DNA of 64,000 bases from Gnetum montanum. Taxonomy: Eukaryota; Streptophyta; Gnetopsida; Gnetales; Gnetaceae. Position numbers and translations under genes: made by a program. The stretch is from contig MNCI01000569.1 of NCBI GenBank assembly GCA_015680685.1, positions 259,246 through 323,245 on the forward strand. The letters run 5' to 3'. The notes below the pieces were generated by a model. That model ran no database searches, was not told where the DNA came from, and worked only from the letters and a program-made list of their open reading frames with translations. This document shows, one piece after another, positions 44,891 to 56,471 of this stretch. Numbering within the stretch: position 1 is the stretch's first letter; each line of letters begins with the position of its first letter.

Positions 44891-47800
44891 TAACGCATAC
44901 GGTTATGTTAACACATGCCATCACCAATTGGATCAAAGTTGGCCACCTTCCCATGAAATTCTCTGATCTTGGGAGTCCTCTAATATACTTACAAATCACT
45001 GGGAATGAGCCATGCAAAGTTCTTTTGGATTCAAGTTCTGGGGTCAATTTAATCTCTCAAGAAATGTACAAGGCTTGGAACCTGCCTCCATTGAAAAAGA
45101 GCAACATCCATTTAGAGCTGGCTGACCAGTCCATCATTATCCCATTGGGACTAGTGGAGGACATTATCACCACTATTTGTGGGTGGTCATATCCAGTTGA
45201 CTTCCTAGTGATTTAGGTGAACAAAGGTAAGGGGGACTTCCCAATCATAATGGGAAGGGCATGACTAACACCATCAACACATGCCTAGGAATTTGTGATC
45301 TTTCCCTAGAAATATCAAAGGAAAATACATTCAGGAAGATTAAGAAGAAGAAAGTTCCATGTATCGCATACAGTGACATAGGGTGTAATTAAGTGTAGAG
45401 GTCATGGTTTGTGCAAAGTTTAACATTGCCTGCATGCAATCAGTGTGTACAAGTGATCAATATACAAGGATGCCTATATGCAGCAGCCACGCAATAGGAA
45501 GGCACCCAATGATTGATAGCTGATCAAGAAAGTAGTTCAATCATATGCATGAAACCAACTGAGGGTTTGACTTGCACTTACATTGATAGCATAGATGCAT
45601 TAGAGCAAGTCCACTGCCAACTTCCAAGTCTTAGTCCTAAAAATATCAATTGGGGGAAGTTGGAAATCCCTAAGAAATTTAAGTAGGAGCCCCTCAAGCT
45701 GAAAACCGATATGGAATACATGTTCCTTAAAAATGGAAAACTGGTAATTATTAACGTGAACCATGCTCTGCAACAGAAAGAGAGATTGCTAAAGGTGATA
45801 AATAAATGGTCAAAATCCTTTGCTTGGTCATATCCTGAATTAATTGGAATAGACCTTAGGATATGCCAGCACAAGATTTACACCGACGCCTCCATGAAGC
45901 CTCAAAGATGACCGCAGAGTCAATTGAACCCAAAGTTGAAGCAAGTAGTGAAGGAAGAAATCAAACAACTTCTCAAGGCTAGGTTCATATACCCCATTGT
46001 TGATAGTGAATGGGTTAGCCCCTTAGTTATTGTGCCTAAAAAGGGAGGCAAATGGAGGATGTGCATAGATTTTAGGCTACTAAATATGGCAACATTCAAA
46101 GATCACTTTTCGTTGCCATTTGTCAACCAAGTTTTAGACACCATCGCAGGGCATTGCTATTACAGTTTTCTAGATGGATATAGCGGATATAACCAAATAC
46201 AAATAGCCCCAGAAGACCAAGCCAATACTATGTTGACCAGTCCTTAGGGAACGTTTGCATACAAACAGATGTTGTTTGGCTTGTGCAATGCCCCTGCAAC
46301 ATTTCAATGACTAGTCCTAAGCATATTCCAATAGTAGATAGGGAATGGCATGGAGGTCTTTATGGACCACTTCTCCACTTATGGAGAAAACTTTAATCAA
46401 GCCTTGGACCGATTAGAGAAAGTGTTAAAAAGATGTGTAGAAACCAATTTGAGGCTCAATTGGTAGAAAATCCAATTGATGGTCCAAGAAGGCGTAGTAC
46501 TAGGGCATAAAATCTCACACATAGGGATAGAGGTAGACCCTAAGAAAATCAAAGTTGTCCAAGGAATTACCCATCAACCAGAAGCTGTAAAAGATATTCG
46601 GTCATTCCTTGGACACATTGGCTACTATAGGAGATTTATAGAGAACCTTTCAAAGGTTGCAAAACCATTGGTTGAATTAATGAAAAAGGATGTACCTTTC
46701 AAATGGGCTAGGGAACGCAAACTAACTTTCCAAACTTTAAAATAGAAGCTAGTAGAAAAACCTATTCTACAAGCTCCTGACTAGTCCAGGCTATTCCACA
46801 TAAAGACTAATGCATCCAACTTTGCCTTAGGAGCTATACTTACATACTTAGATGACCAAAAACGTCCTTATTACATCTACTGTGCAAGTAAAAGTATCGC
46901 TGGTGCACAACTTAACTACACTACAATAGAGAAAGAATTAATGGTTGTAGTGTTTGCACTAGAGAAATTTAGGTACTATGTCTTGGGTTATAAGGTATTT
47001 GTACACATGGATGATAGTGCAATAAGGTTCCTAATGAATAAGCCAATGGTAAGTTCTCATATCATCGATGACTTGTAATCTTACAAGAGTTCGATTTAAC
47101 CATGATCAATTGTAAAGGTACCGAGAACATAGTTGTTGATCATTTATCTCGGTTGCGATGGAACAACAAAGAGGATGAGTATCCAATTTTTGATCATTTC
47201 CCTAATGAATTCCTCTTTGCCCATGTAGTGAATAATCAATCACCCACGACGACAAACTGGTACAGTAGCATTCTTACCTATCTCCTCATCCAACAAACAT
47301 CACAAGAGTTAGACCTTAAGAAGAAACAATAGTTTCTTCATCGAGGCAAGTACTTTATGGAGATCAATGGGCAACTTTGCAAGGTGTGCCCGATGGCTTG
47401 GTTCAATGGTGTGTTTCTAATATAGATCAACTGTGAGTTCTCTAAGATGCTTATGAGGGTCCTTGTGGGGGTCATTACACTAGGAGATGAACGACCATCA
47501 AGATCTTGCTTGCAGGATATTATTGGCCTACATTGTTTCAGGACGTCCATCAATTCATCCAATCTTGTGAGCGTTGTCAATGTGATGGGGGAATGACTAC
47601 TAGAATGGAGGGTCCGCAACAATGGATTCAATCATTAGAACCCTTGAAATTTGGTGAATTGATTTTATGGGGCCCATTACACCAATGTCCAATGGAAAAG
47701 CTTATATCGTAGTTGCCATTGACTACCTAATAAAATGGGTAGAAGTAGCTGCTGTTAAGGATTGTACATCCTCCATAGATGCACGATTTGTTCAATAAAA

Positions 47801-48600
47801 AATCATAAACAAGTTTGGTGTTCCTTGTGCACTTATTTCAAACAATGGTACACACTTCACATGTGCGACTTTTTGCAAATTAATGCAACGCTTAGGGGCT
47901 GAGCACAAACTGACTACACCATATCACCCCCAAGCAAACGGTCAAGCCGAAGTCACCAATAGGGAGATTACAAAGATATTGATAAGAACCATTAGCAAGT
48001 TTAGGTGAGACTAGAGTACTAAATTGAATGATGCTCTTTGGGCATACCGCTCCACATGGAAACTCCCTATGAGTTAGTGTATGGTAAATTACCAATGCTT
48101 CCCATTCAAACTAAGCTTCGTACACTATCCACGACATGTGACCTCAACCTTGACCTTGATCTAGCACAAAAACAAAGGTTGATGTCCCTTAACCTGCTAG
48201 ATGAGAACCAATTGGCCGCCCTGTCATCTAACGAATTACACAAGGCCTTCAATAAACAATGTCATGACCTAAGGATTAGGAAAGTTAAATATCAACAAGG
48301 AGATAAGATTCTCTACTGGAATCCCACATATGTGCCACAACGTACCAAATTTCAAACACTGTGGAAAGGAACTTATTTCATTCATGCAACTTTTCCTTTA
48401 GGGACCATGATGATATACAAACTTGAGAGCCCGAATAAGAAACTGTTGGTCAACATCCAACAAACCAAACATTTCCATGAGCTCAGGATAGTCAATACTC
48501 ATACTACCTTTGTTGGTGGACAACCTTGCTCACTATTTTGGATCTCCTCCTTCCAACTCAGTCATGGGGGAGATGGCCACCTATGCCAACCATTCTAGGC
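44891..48600 (+). pseudogene. N3 pol: protease, RT, RNase H, integrase (decayed)
   Basis: Protease 44905-45216: active site LLDSSSGVNLIS (the Gly of D-S-G replaced by Ser). RT 45924-46440 with VPKKGGKWRMCIDFRLLN, FLDGYSGYNQIQIAPEDQ and a VFMDHFS block near 46360, so the second catalytic Asp is changed to His. Connection EVDPKKIKVVQGITHQ at 46530. RNase H 46770-47165 with EKELMVVVF and HMDDSAIRF. Integrase 47340-48060: C-E-R-C at 47570, KPYHPQANGQAEVTNRE-type block at 47920-47970, and an open C-terminal segment 48038-48598 (186 codons) with LSTTCDLNLDLDLAQKQRL and PYFI-type residues. At least three frame changes occur after 46750. Confidence 0.88.
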
Positions 48601-50473
48601 CCTCAGTTCTTTTTGTATTTTTGTTTTGCACATTTTCCAATCTTTCTTATTTTTGTTTTACACCATCGTTCACATTTTTACTATCTCTTTGTTTGCTTGA
48701 TATAGTTTTATTCATCCTCCAATAAGTGCTCATGATGGTGGATTGAATTATATCATATTGATTACTAATGTTTGGTTTTTACCTTTGAATTATAATGCTA
48801 ATACTAAGGTATTGTTCTTTTGATAAAACAAGCAATGAGCCCATGTTGTTCATGCATCCATGGAATCCTATGATCTTCTTTGACTTGGAACTGTACAGTC
48901 TCTTTTTCTAATAAACTTGCTAATGAACAAGTAACTGGGTATTTCTCAAACTAAGGAAGGACTCAATGGTTGAAAATGATGTGATTTCAAGGGGATTCAA
49001 TGCACTTGTGTTGGTTATTCTTTTGGGCACTTGGATGTTTTTTCTTGGGTTTTCTACCATTCTGCCATCAATCAAAATATCAGGAAGTTGAGTAAATAAA
49101 AAATAAATATAAGTCTTTCCATGGTATGGTTCTCATGTGAAAAAAAAACATAGGTGAGAATTCAAAGCACACCCCTTAGACACAATAAAGAAATATGGGC
49201 TACAAGCACTGGTTATGGAACTAGTAAGACATGTTACCTATGCCTGAAGGTTCCCTCTAACTAAGGCCCTTACTCACTTCCACCTTCTCCATCTTGCTCT
49301 CCTTGGAATAGTGGTAACTCTTTGTCGAAGCATTCTTGTTGCTTCAAGAGGATGGATTGGTCTAGTGTATTGATGTGAGGTCATTGAATGTGCATGATTT
49401 GAGTCTAGATTTGGAATGAGTTCTATGCAGTCACATTAACCATAAAATACACAAGGGACTTTACACAACATTGTTCTTGGGATTCCATTCCATTCTCTCC
49501 TCTCTATATTTCTTTCCATTTTCCACCTCATTGCTAGTTTTATCATCTGTCTGTATCTTGGTTGATGCATTATTTTTTTTTGGTAAATTCTTGTGGGTAA
49601 GTTTTTAACTCTTGCTTCCAAATGACATTTCTAGAGCCTATGGACTCTTTAGTTTGTGGGTTTGTTAGGGCATAAATGGCATGAGCCTGCTTTGGGGAGG
49701 ACCCACTAGCATTCCTTTTCAGTGCAATTGTTAAATTCTTTTCCTTAAACATTCTATGCAATCAACCATTTCTCGTTTCATCCCCATCTCTAACATCCAT
49801 TTTATTAGTGTTTCCGTTGTTATTTTTCCTATCTTTCTTGTTCCTTATATTTTTCCATCTTATAGCTACCAGAGGTTTGCTCTTAGTCGTGGGGGCCCTG
49901 GCATAATTTTTTTTTTAATTTTTTCATTCTACTATTTGCCTAACCCCTACACCTTGGGTAGTCACCAGTGATAAATCTTTGAACCAGTATCTACCATAAC
50001 CACAACTCAGCCATTGCACTTTATATCGAGGCAAGGTATCAATTGCATTATGGTTTATTTGTCCTTGCTCATTTGTGGCCGTGTTGTGTGTGCAGATGGC
50101 GATCATACAAATAACGAACTAGGCTTGGAGGAAGGACTTAGGATGGATTGAAGCAGGAGCATTTACGAAAGGAGCAAGTCTGGATACATGGTTATGGATG
50201 AACAACGAAAGGTGCAATCTTGGCATTAGCAGTAACACACCTCATTCTCTTTTCTCTCTCTCTTTCTCTTCAAGTTGTCAAGTGAAGGATTGGATGTCAT
50301 TTATTTAAATGGTCATGAACACTTATGTTGTACTATGCTTGTTGATCCATTCACTGGGCATGTTGAGTCTGTCATCCCATTCTATCATTAGTTGTCATTC
50401 AGTCAATAATCCCATACCTTCCCAATATTTTGTAAGGAACTCGAGGATGAGTTTTCATTCAGTTGTGGGGGTA
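48601..50473 (+). other. N3 post-pol non-coding region and polypurine tract
   Basis: Colinear with N4 39640-41578. Hairpin 49123-49173, conserved block 49683-49707, GTCGTGGGGGCCCTGGC at about 49885, pyrimidine run near 50250, polypurine tract GTGGGGGTA 50465-50473. Open frames are short and not shared with N4. Confidence 0.75.
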
Positions 50474-51285
50474 TGATGAACCACGATATCAGGTCTGCAA
50501 TATCGGAGCCAACCATGTGACGTCAAATACCCGATATTGAGACTTGTACCCTTGCCTATAAATAAGAGGTGGGCACCTTTGGTTTGATAATAGATAGTTA
50601 GTCCTTAACCAAACTCTTACCTTTTCTTCTCCCAAGAGTTAGAATTATTTCTGCGTGCCCAAAGTAGGAGTCATAAAGTGAACAAATATTTATTTGAGCA
50701 TTGTGTACTTGAGCACACCTTGTGTATGGGAATAAAGATGAACTTTATGATAAACCTTGCAACATCCAGAATAGATTAATTAGTGTTAATTTATGTTATT
50801 AAATGCTTTCCTTAGTTAATTAATGATTCTCTCTCACCCTGTAACTCTCTTAAGTAAATACACTCAGTACAACCACTTCGAGCATGTGTGTAATGCTTGG
50901 TAACCCAGTAATGATTAGCGTTTGGTAATCCCAATAACATTGCACTAGTTTAGGGTGTGTACAGCAAGTGGGAACAGATACTGGTGTTAGGATTAGTTAG
51001 AACCTAGTTAATGAATAGTTAAATTAAATTAGCTACTTAGTCAGTCATCTCTCTCCCTCCTTACTAGCACAAGATATAAAACATAAAAGCTATAAAAATC
51101 ATATGCCTCAAGCTTACTTAACCATACAATCATGACATACAAGTAAGTTTGGGAAGACAATGATCAACCAACCCATCCTTGTTTTGCAAAGGCGCGTAAG
51201 CACGTAGTCCTTGGAATTCGACTAGATCATGCATGAAATGCTCATATTTGTATGGTTGAGTGTAGGGATACCTCGCTGCTCATCA
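50474..51285 (+). repeat. 3' LTR of N3
   Basis: 812 bp, TGATGAACC...GCTCATCA; TATA box 50557-50566; U3 with GATATC/AATATC motifs. Confidence 0.92.
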
Positions 51286-53009
51286 CAGGTACAATGGTAA
51301 TGTGCTACTCGATGGTGATATGCTTCATTTGTAATTTGATTGTTGATGTCTAGTTTTTGACTTTGAATGTCATTACTGATGACTAGGACATGGTTTCTTT
51401 TCATGTAATAGGTAGTGAGTCCACATCATCCACCCATCCACATACTCTATGGTTTTTCTTATTTTCGAAATGTGCAATCTCTTCTTCATTAATGAAACTT
51501 TAATAAATCAATGACTTGTGTAGTTTCCAAAATTGGGAAGGAATCAAAGGTTTGGACAAGGTGTGGCTTCAAGGGATGTGGTATTCTTTGTGCTTTTCTA
51601 TTTTCCTGTGTGCAGGAGTGTTCGCGTCATTCATAATAGGAAGTCAAATAAGTCCTTGCATGGTGTGGTCCTCATCACAAAAAAAAAAGATGAGGATTCA
51701 AAGCACACCCCTTGGACAAAATAAATACCAAAAATGCATGGGTCTTTGCATGGTGTGGTTCCCATCCAAAAAAACATGGGAATTCAAAGCATACCCCTTA
51801 GACCAAATAAAAGGGCTACAAGCACTGGTTATGAGACTTGTCTTATCTTCTCTAACTAAGGCCCTTTCTCACTTCCTACCTGCTCTCTAATTTGGAATAG
51901 TGGTTGTTTTGTGGGAGCATTCTTATGTTTGAAGGGATGGACTAGCCTTAGAATGTCGATGCGAAGTCACTGAAAGTGGTTGGTTTTGATCTAGACTAAG
52001 GATGGGTCCTACCAGGTCATTTAATCACAAACTCCACAAGGGACTGCATGTGACCATAATTAGGAACTCCATTCCACTCTCACTATCATCCATCTATGCT
52101 TTTTATGCCTCATCTCACTGTTGGTTTCATGTTTTGATTCAATATTTTGGTTTGATGTGTCGGGTTTCTTAGTCAGTTACTTTTGGGTTTTTGTACTTAA
52201 CTTTTCGTAACCATTAATCATCCATGGTGTCCACAGACTCCTTGTTTTGAAGTTATGCAATGGCATAAAAGGCCTATGCCTACATTGGGGAGGATCAAAT
52301 TGCATATCTTTTGGTTTGGTTAAGTTAAGTTCTTTATCCTTAGACATTGTTACAATGAAATTCTTTTTATTTACCCCATCCATGTTATCCAATTTTACGC
52401 ACCTTCACAACTGTTTGTAATGAACTCCTTTTTATTATTGTGCATACCCTCTTTCCAGTATTCCTTGTGTTAAGATTTTTCTAAATTTTAGGAATTGCAT
52501 CTCTTACTTAACCCATTCGTCAGTCTTTTCGCTAACAATATCAAGCAACCAATCTATCACAATCATAACTTAGCTAGATAAAATCACCAACAAGACAAGG
52601 TATTCAACCATTATTTGTTACACTATATACACTAATCCTTGGTTTTGTTATAATTACAGTGGGAAGCATGGATTGGAAGCAAGACTATCTTCACTAAGGA
52701 GGATGCAACCATATCACTCGTGGGAGATTGTTCATGATTGCTGGATTTCTTTTACCTCTCCCTTATTCTTCTGTTGCCAAGAGGGGTTGGATGTCTTTTA
52801 GATCCATGGGTTTTCTTTCCTATTGTCATGAACACCCAATTTTGCACACAATTGTAATGTTGTATACTTGGGCACTTTTGTATTTGTCTGTTTTCTCTGC
52901 ATCACTTTGCATGTTAGTCAAATACTCCATATCCCTTGCTATATTTTGTAAAAGACTTGTTCCTCTTCTTTTCTACTCAAGGATAAGTTTTCATTTAGTT
53001 GTGGGGGTA
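51286..53009 (+). other. N2 post-pol region, right part, with tandem hairpins
   Basis: Resumes N2 after N3. It contains two hairpins 80 bp apart (51662-51709, 51742-51795) where N3 and N4 have one, the conserved block in eroded form at 52271-52298, and the polypurine tract GTGGGGGTA at 53001-53009. The open frames at 51516-51890 overlap the hairpins and are probably chance. Confidence 0.75.
51662..51795 (+). promoter_or_regulatory. Tandem pair of hairpins in N2 post-pol region
   Basis: First: GGTGTG and TCCTCATC pair with GATGAGGA and CACACC around an A-run. Second: GGTGTG and TTCCCAT pair with ATGGGAA and CATACC. The AATTCAAAG or GATTCAAAG bulge is shared. Confidence 0.6.
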
Positions 53010-53871
53010 TGAGAAATTGTGTTTTTATACACTCTGATATCAGGGTGGCCATGATATTAGGTACACAATATCATGGCCCAAGATGTGATATCGTACATTT
53101 GATATCACAAGGTTACTCCTGGGTCTATAAATACAATGCCCAAGCACACCATTGGAAGACGTTTTTGGTAGTCAAGTAGCAAAACTCTTGTAGTTTGTTT
53201 ATTTGAGAGTTAGAATATTTTCCAAGTGCCCAGAATAGGAGGTCTAAGTGTGAACAAATTTTTATTCAAGCATTAATGTACCTGAACACACCATTGTGTT
53301 GGCAATAAAGATGAACTCTTTAATTTATTCCTTGCAGCACTTGAAACTTTCTTTCTTATGCATTTACACATTGCGATTTTATGCAATTTACATTAATGTT
53401 ATTGATATAGTAATTAATTTTGATTAATCAAACAATTGATTAAAATACACAAACATGACCTGTTCGAACATATGTGTGACACTTGGTAACTCAGAAATGA
53501 TTAGCATGTGACAACCCAGTAATGTTTACACAAAGTTCAAGATGTGTCCAGGAAGTGGAAATGGTTACTTGTGTTAGGTTAGATTAGACCATAGTCTACT
53601 TAGCAATTAGTCACTCTTACTTTTACTTTCATCTTTGTTTTAGGTGAATAATTTCATAAAAACAAAAAATAATAAAAATCTTATACCTCAGTCACACTTA
53701 ACCATACAATTGTATTCCACAAGTGGGACTAGGAAGACAATGAATGGACAACACACATGCACTATTTAGATCTAGCGTACTTAGTAATTATAGTCTGCGA
53801 AATTCGATCGGATTGCATGTGAACACCTGTGATTCATATGGTTGGGCATAGGGGTACCTTGTTGCTCATCA
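53010..53871 (+). repeat. 3' LTR of N2
   Basis: 862 bp, TGAGAAATT...CTCATCA; TATAAATAC at 53126-53134 (absent from the 5' LTR); GGCAATAAAGATGAAC polyadenylation context near 53305. Confidence 0.92.
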
Positions 53872-55419
53872 GATGTGATTACAACCATCAATGATTGGTC
53901 TTACCTTATGAATTTTCTAGTCATTCATGTGGAAGAAAACAAAGGGGAATTTCCAATTATTATGGAAAGTGCTTGGCTTAGCACTCTTGACACTAAGCTT
54001 GAAATTTATGACTTGTCCTTGGAGATTTCCAAGGAAGATGAAGCCAAAATTATACAAATATGGAGAGTTCCATGTATCGCATACATTAATAATGGGTGCA
54101 ATTGCATGCAAAGAATATGGACTATTGGACAAGAGGATACCAAGGCATGCAAAAATTGTGTAGATGAAATATGTATGCAAAAATGTCTATATGTGGTAGC
54201 CACTCAGTAGGAAGGCACCTAGTGGCTGATCACAAATGAAGATTCTCAATCCTAAAAATACATGGAACTAGAAGATCAAATCATTAGTGCCTACATTGAA
54301 TGAAACTGATAAGTTAGAGCAATTAAGGAAAAGCCACTTCTACCCATGAACAAATTAAGAAGAAGAGATAGACTAAGGACAACTAGAGATTTCAAACACT
54401 ATGGAACTAGAACTTTTGAAATTGAAGGCCCTACCAACTACATTGGTGTATGCATTTTTGAATAAGAAGAAGTTGGTAATAACCAATGCCAATTTGAAAG
54501 GAAAACAGAAGAGGAATTTGTTGGAAGTGATTAACAAATGGCCTATTACATTTGCACCATCTTATGATGAGATCACAAGAATTGATCCAAGAATTTTTCA
54601 ATACTGGATATACACTAATCCATAAGTAAAACCACAATACCAACGCCAATGAAGGCTCAACCCTAAACTCAAAGAAGTAGTCAAGCAAGAATTGAAGAAA
54701 TTGCTGAAGGTAGGATTCGTCTATCCTATTGTGGATAGTGAATGATTAGTTCCTTAGTAATTGTTTCAAAGAAGGGGAACAAATGACAAGTTTGCATTGA
54801 CTTTGGAATGTTGAACTTTACTACATTCAAAGATCATTTTCCTTTGTTGTTTTTTGATCAAGTCTTGGACACCTTACAGGACATGAGTACTACAATTTTT
54901 TGGATGGATATAGCAAATATAATTAGATCTACATTGCACCTAAGGACTAGGAGAAAAAAACATTGACCAGTCCATGGAAAATGTTTACTTACAAGAAGAT
55001 GCCATTTGGTCTTTGCAATGTGCCTACTATGTTCCAAAGACTTGTGCTTAGCATTTTCCAGAAAAAAATTAGAAATGATGTAGAAGTATTTATGAACGAT
55101 TTTTCAATATATGGGCTTGATTTCTAGTAAGCACTAGACCGATTGGAGTAGGTACTTAAAAGATGTGTTGAAACTAACCTTAAGCTCAACTAGCAGAAAA
55201 TCCATCTCCTGATCAAGGAAGGCATAGTGTTGGGACATAAAATCTCCTAGAAAGGTATTGATGTAGATCGTGAAAAGATTAGAGTCATACAAAATATCAC
55301 TTAAAGGCCACAAATAGTAAAAGATGTGAGATCATTTTTGGGCCACACAGGATACTATAGAAGATTCATAGAAAATTTTTCAAAGAAAGCCAAACTACTT
55401 GTAGAACTCAATAAGAAGT
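53872..55419 (+). pseudogene. N1 protease end, linker and RT (decayed, truncated)
   Basis: Continues the N1 frame from 14219. Protease C-terminal part with FPIIMESAWL (open segment 53842-54210), linker 54401-54625, RT from about 54655 (RLNPKLKEVVKQELKKLLK). Frameshifts follow, then a VFMNDFSIYG block near 55090 (second catalytic Asp changed to Asn) and FLGHTGYYRRFIENFS near 55330. The homology stops abruptly at 55419, before RNase H, so the right half of N1 is missing. Confidence 0.85.
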
Positions 55420-56204
55420 GTTGGCAACTGTTTGGGATTACCAATGTTGGGGACCTCTGGGTCTCATGAACTTAGGAGTCATAGGATTGAAGGTGTTCTT
55501 CAACAAGGTTTAGGTGCTTGCTGGTCTTTGGAAACACCAAGGCCCAGATACCTCAAAATAGACTTAGTAGTTATAAAGTGAACTAATCATGAGTATGTGT
55601 TTACTATTGCAAATGTTGAAATGGTTGGGTTGTGTATAAAACTATAATTGGCTATCATAAAAGAGATTCAGCTATCTTTGTTAAATACTATGAGTTGTTG
55701 AAGATTCCTATTTTGTTCAATCACTTACTTTATATGGTCTCTATAGTACATTACTTATAGCAAATAAAATTTTACAAAAACATTTGAGAACAATTCTACC
55801 AATCTACTTCTAATCTCCCCTAGAGAGAAAATTCCACAGGAAAACTAGAAATAGAGTAAGATTCAATGGTCTTAGAAAGAGAAAGAAAAGAAAGAATATT
55901 TACATAAAATCTCAAATATTTAAGCAAGATAAATTAACACGAGGAAATACTTCACAATAAAGCTATACCAATTCAATCTAACTACAAATTGTCCAAACCC
56001 ACTAATCCCAACAAGCAATTTCATAAAAGACAATCTTATTATACTATCAAAAATGCTACGTAAATGACAAAGTACAAGTCTCTATTTTGGCTAGTTAATA
56101 GTTGTCAAGGGTTGCATTCAATAAAGCTTTCAAAAAATTTGATAATTTTAGGATTGAAATACTAAGGCAATACAGTTTAAAACAATGAAGTGGTAATAAA
56201 GCTA
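55420..56204. other. Unassigned segment between N1 and element C
   Basis: AT-rich, no coding frame. It begins TGTTGG exactly where N1 stops, and a CCCAACA occurs at 56007-56013, reminiscent of a Ty1/copia LTR. No matching target duplication and no resumption of N1 were found, so the nature is open. Confidence 0.35.
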
Positions 56205-56471
56205 TCACTAATCCAAGTGAGAAGACAACAACATGCAATCAATGCTTAACCATCTAGATACCACACTAGTTCCATCTATGGAATTTGACTAGATTGCATG
56301 TGAATGCTTGTGATTCATATGGTTGAGCATAGGGGATACTCACCACTGTTGCCAGGGATGGTGCTAGTGATCTAGATTAGTTATATTATAAACAATTATT
56401 GCAAAAGAATTAATGACTTATCTTTTAAGAAAAATTACTATTTTAACTCATAAACATTATTAATTGAAAAT

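Larger units (their letters stand above)
21674..51285 (+). mobile_element. Element N3: complete gypsy element, interrupted by N4
   Basis: The 5' LTR is 21674-22466 and the 3' LTR 50474-51285. Both contain CTATAAATAAGAGGT and the phrase GATAGTTAGTCCTTA. Flanks TAGGC (21669-21673) and CAGGT (51286-51290) form an imperfect 5-bp target duplication differing by two C/T transitions. The N2 post-pol sequence resumes immediately on the right. N4 is inserted 31 bp downstream of N3's gag ATG; the remainder of gag-pol follows at 42407-48600. Confidence 0.9.
14220..53871 (+). mobile_element. Element N2: complete gypsy element, interrupted by N3
   Basis: The 5' LTR is 14220-15067 and the 3' LTR 53010-53871; both carry the phrases ATGCCCAAGCAC and GACGTTTTTGGTAGTCAAG (ATG in one). 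Flanking duplications GATGT/GATGT are perfect. Internal order: primer-binding site 15068-15086, gag, pol to about 21365, then post-pol region 21366-21673 continued at 51286-53009, with polypurine tract 53001-53009. N3 occupies 21674-51285. LTR divergence looks high (many transitions plus indels), consistent with N2 predating N3. Confidence 0.92.
12366..55419 (+). mobile_element. Element N1: outermost gypsy element of the nest, truncated at both ends
   Basis: N1 survives as 12366-14219 (gag and start of protease) and 53872-55419 (rest of protease, linker, RT). N2 lies between them. The split is inside the protease-linker frame: the left side ends in codons equivalent to LVEDIV and the right side continues VITTINDWSY, matching ITVPLGLVEDIVTTVCGWSY in N4. 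The target duplication GATGT (14215-14219 and 53872-53876) is perfect. Neither LTR of N1 is present. The left end abuts the LRR repeat and the right end stops mid-pol at 55419. Confidence 0.85.

Noticed and set aside
55420-56013. Solo Ty1/copia LTR (TGTTGG...CCAACA)
   Set aside because: Flanking pentamers AGAAG and AGCAA do not match and N1 does not resume after it, so the insertion model fails its main test.
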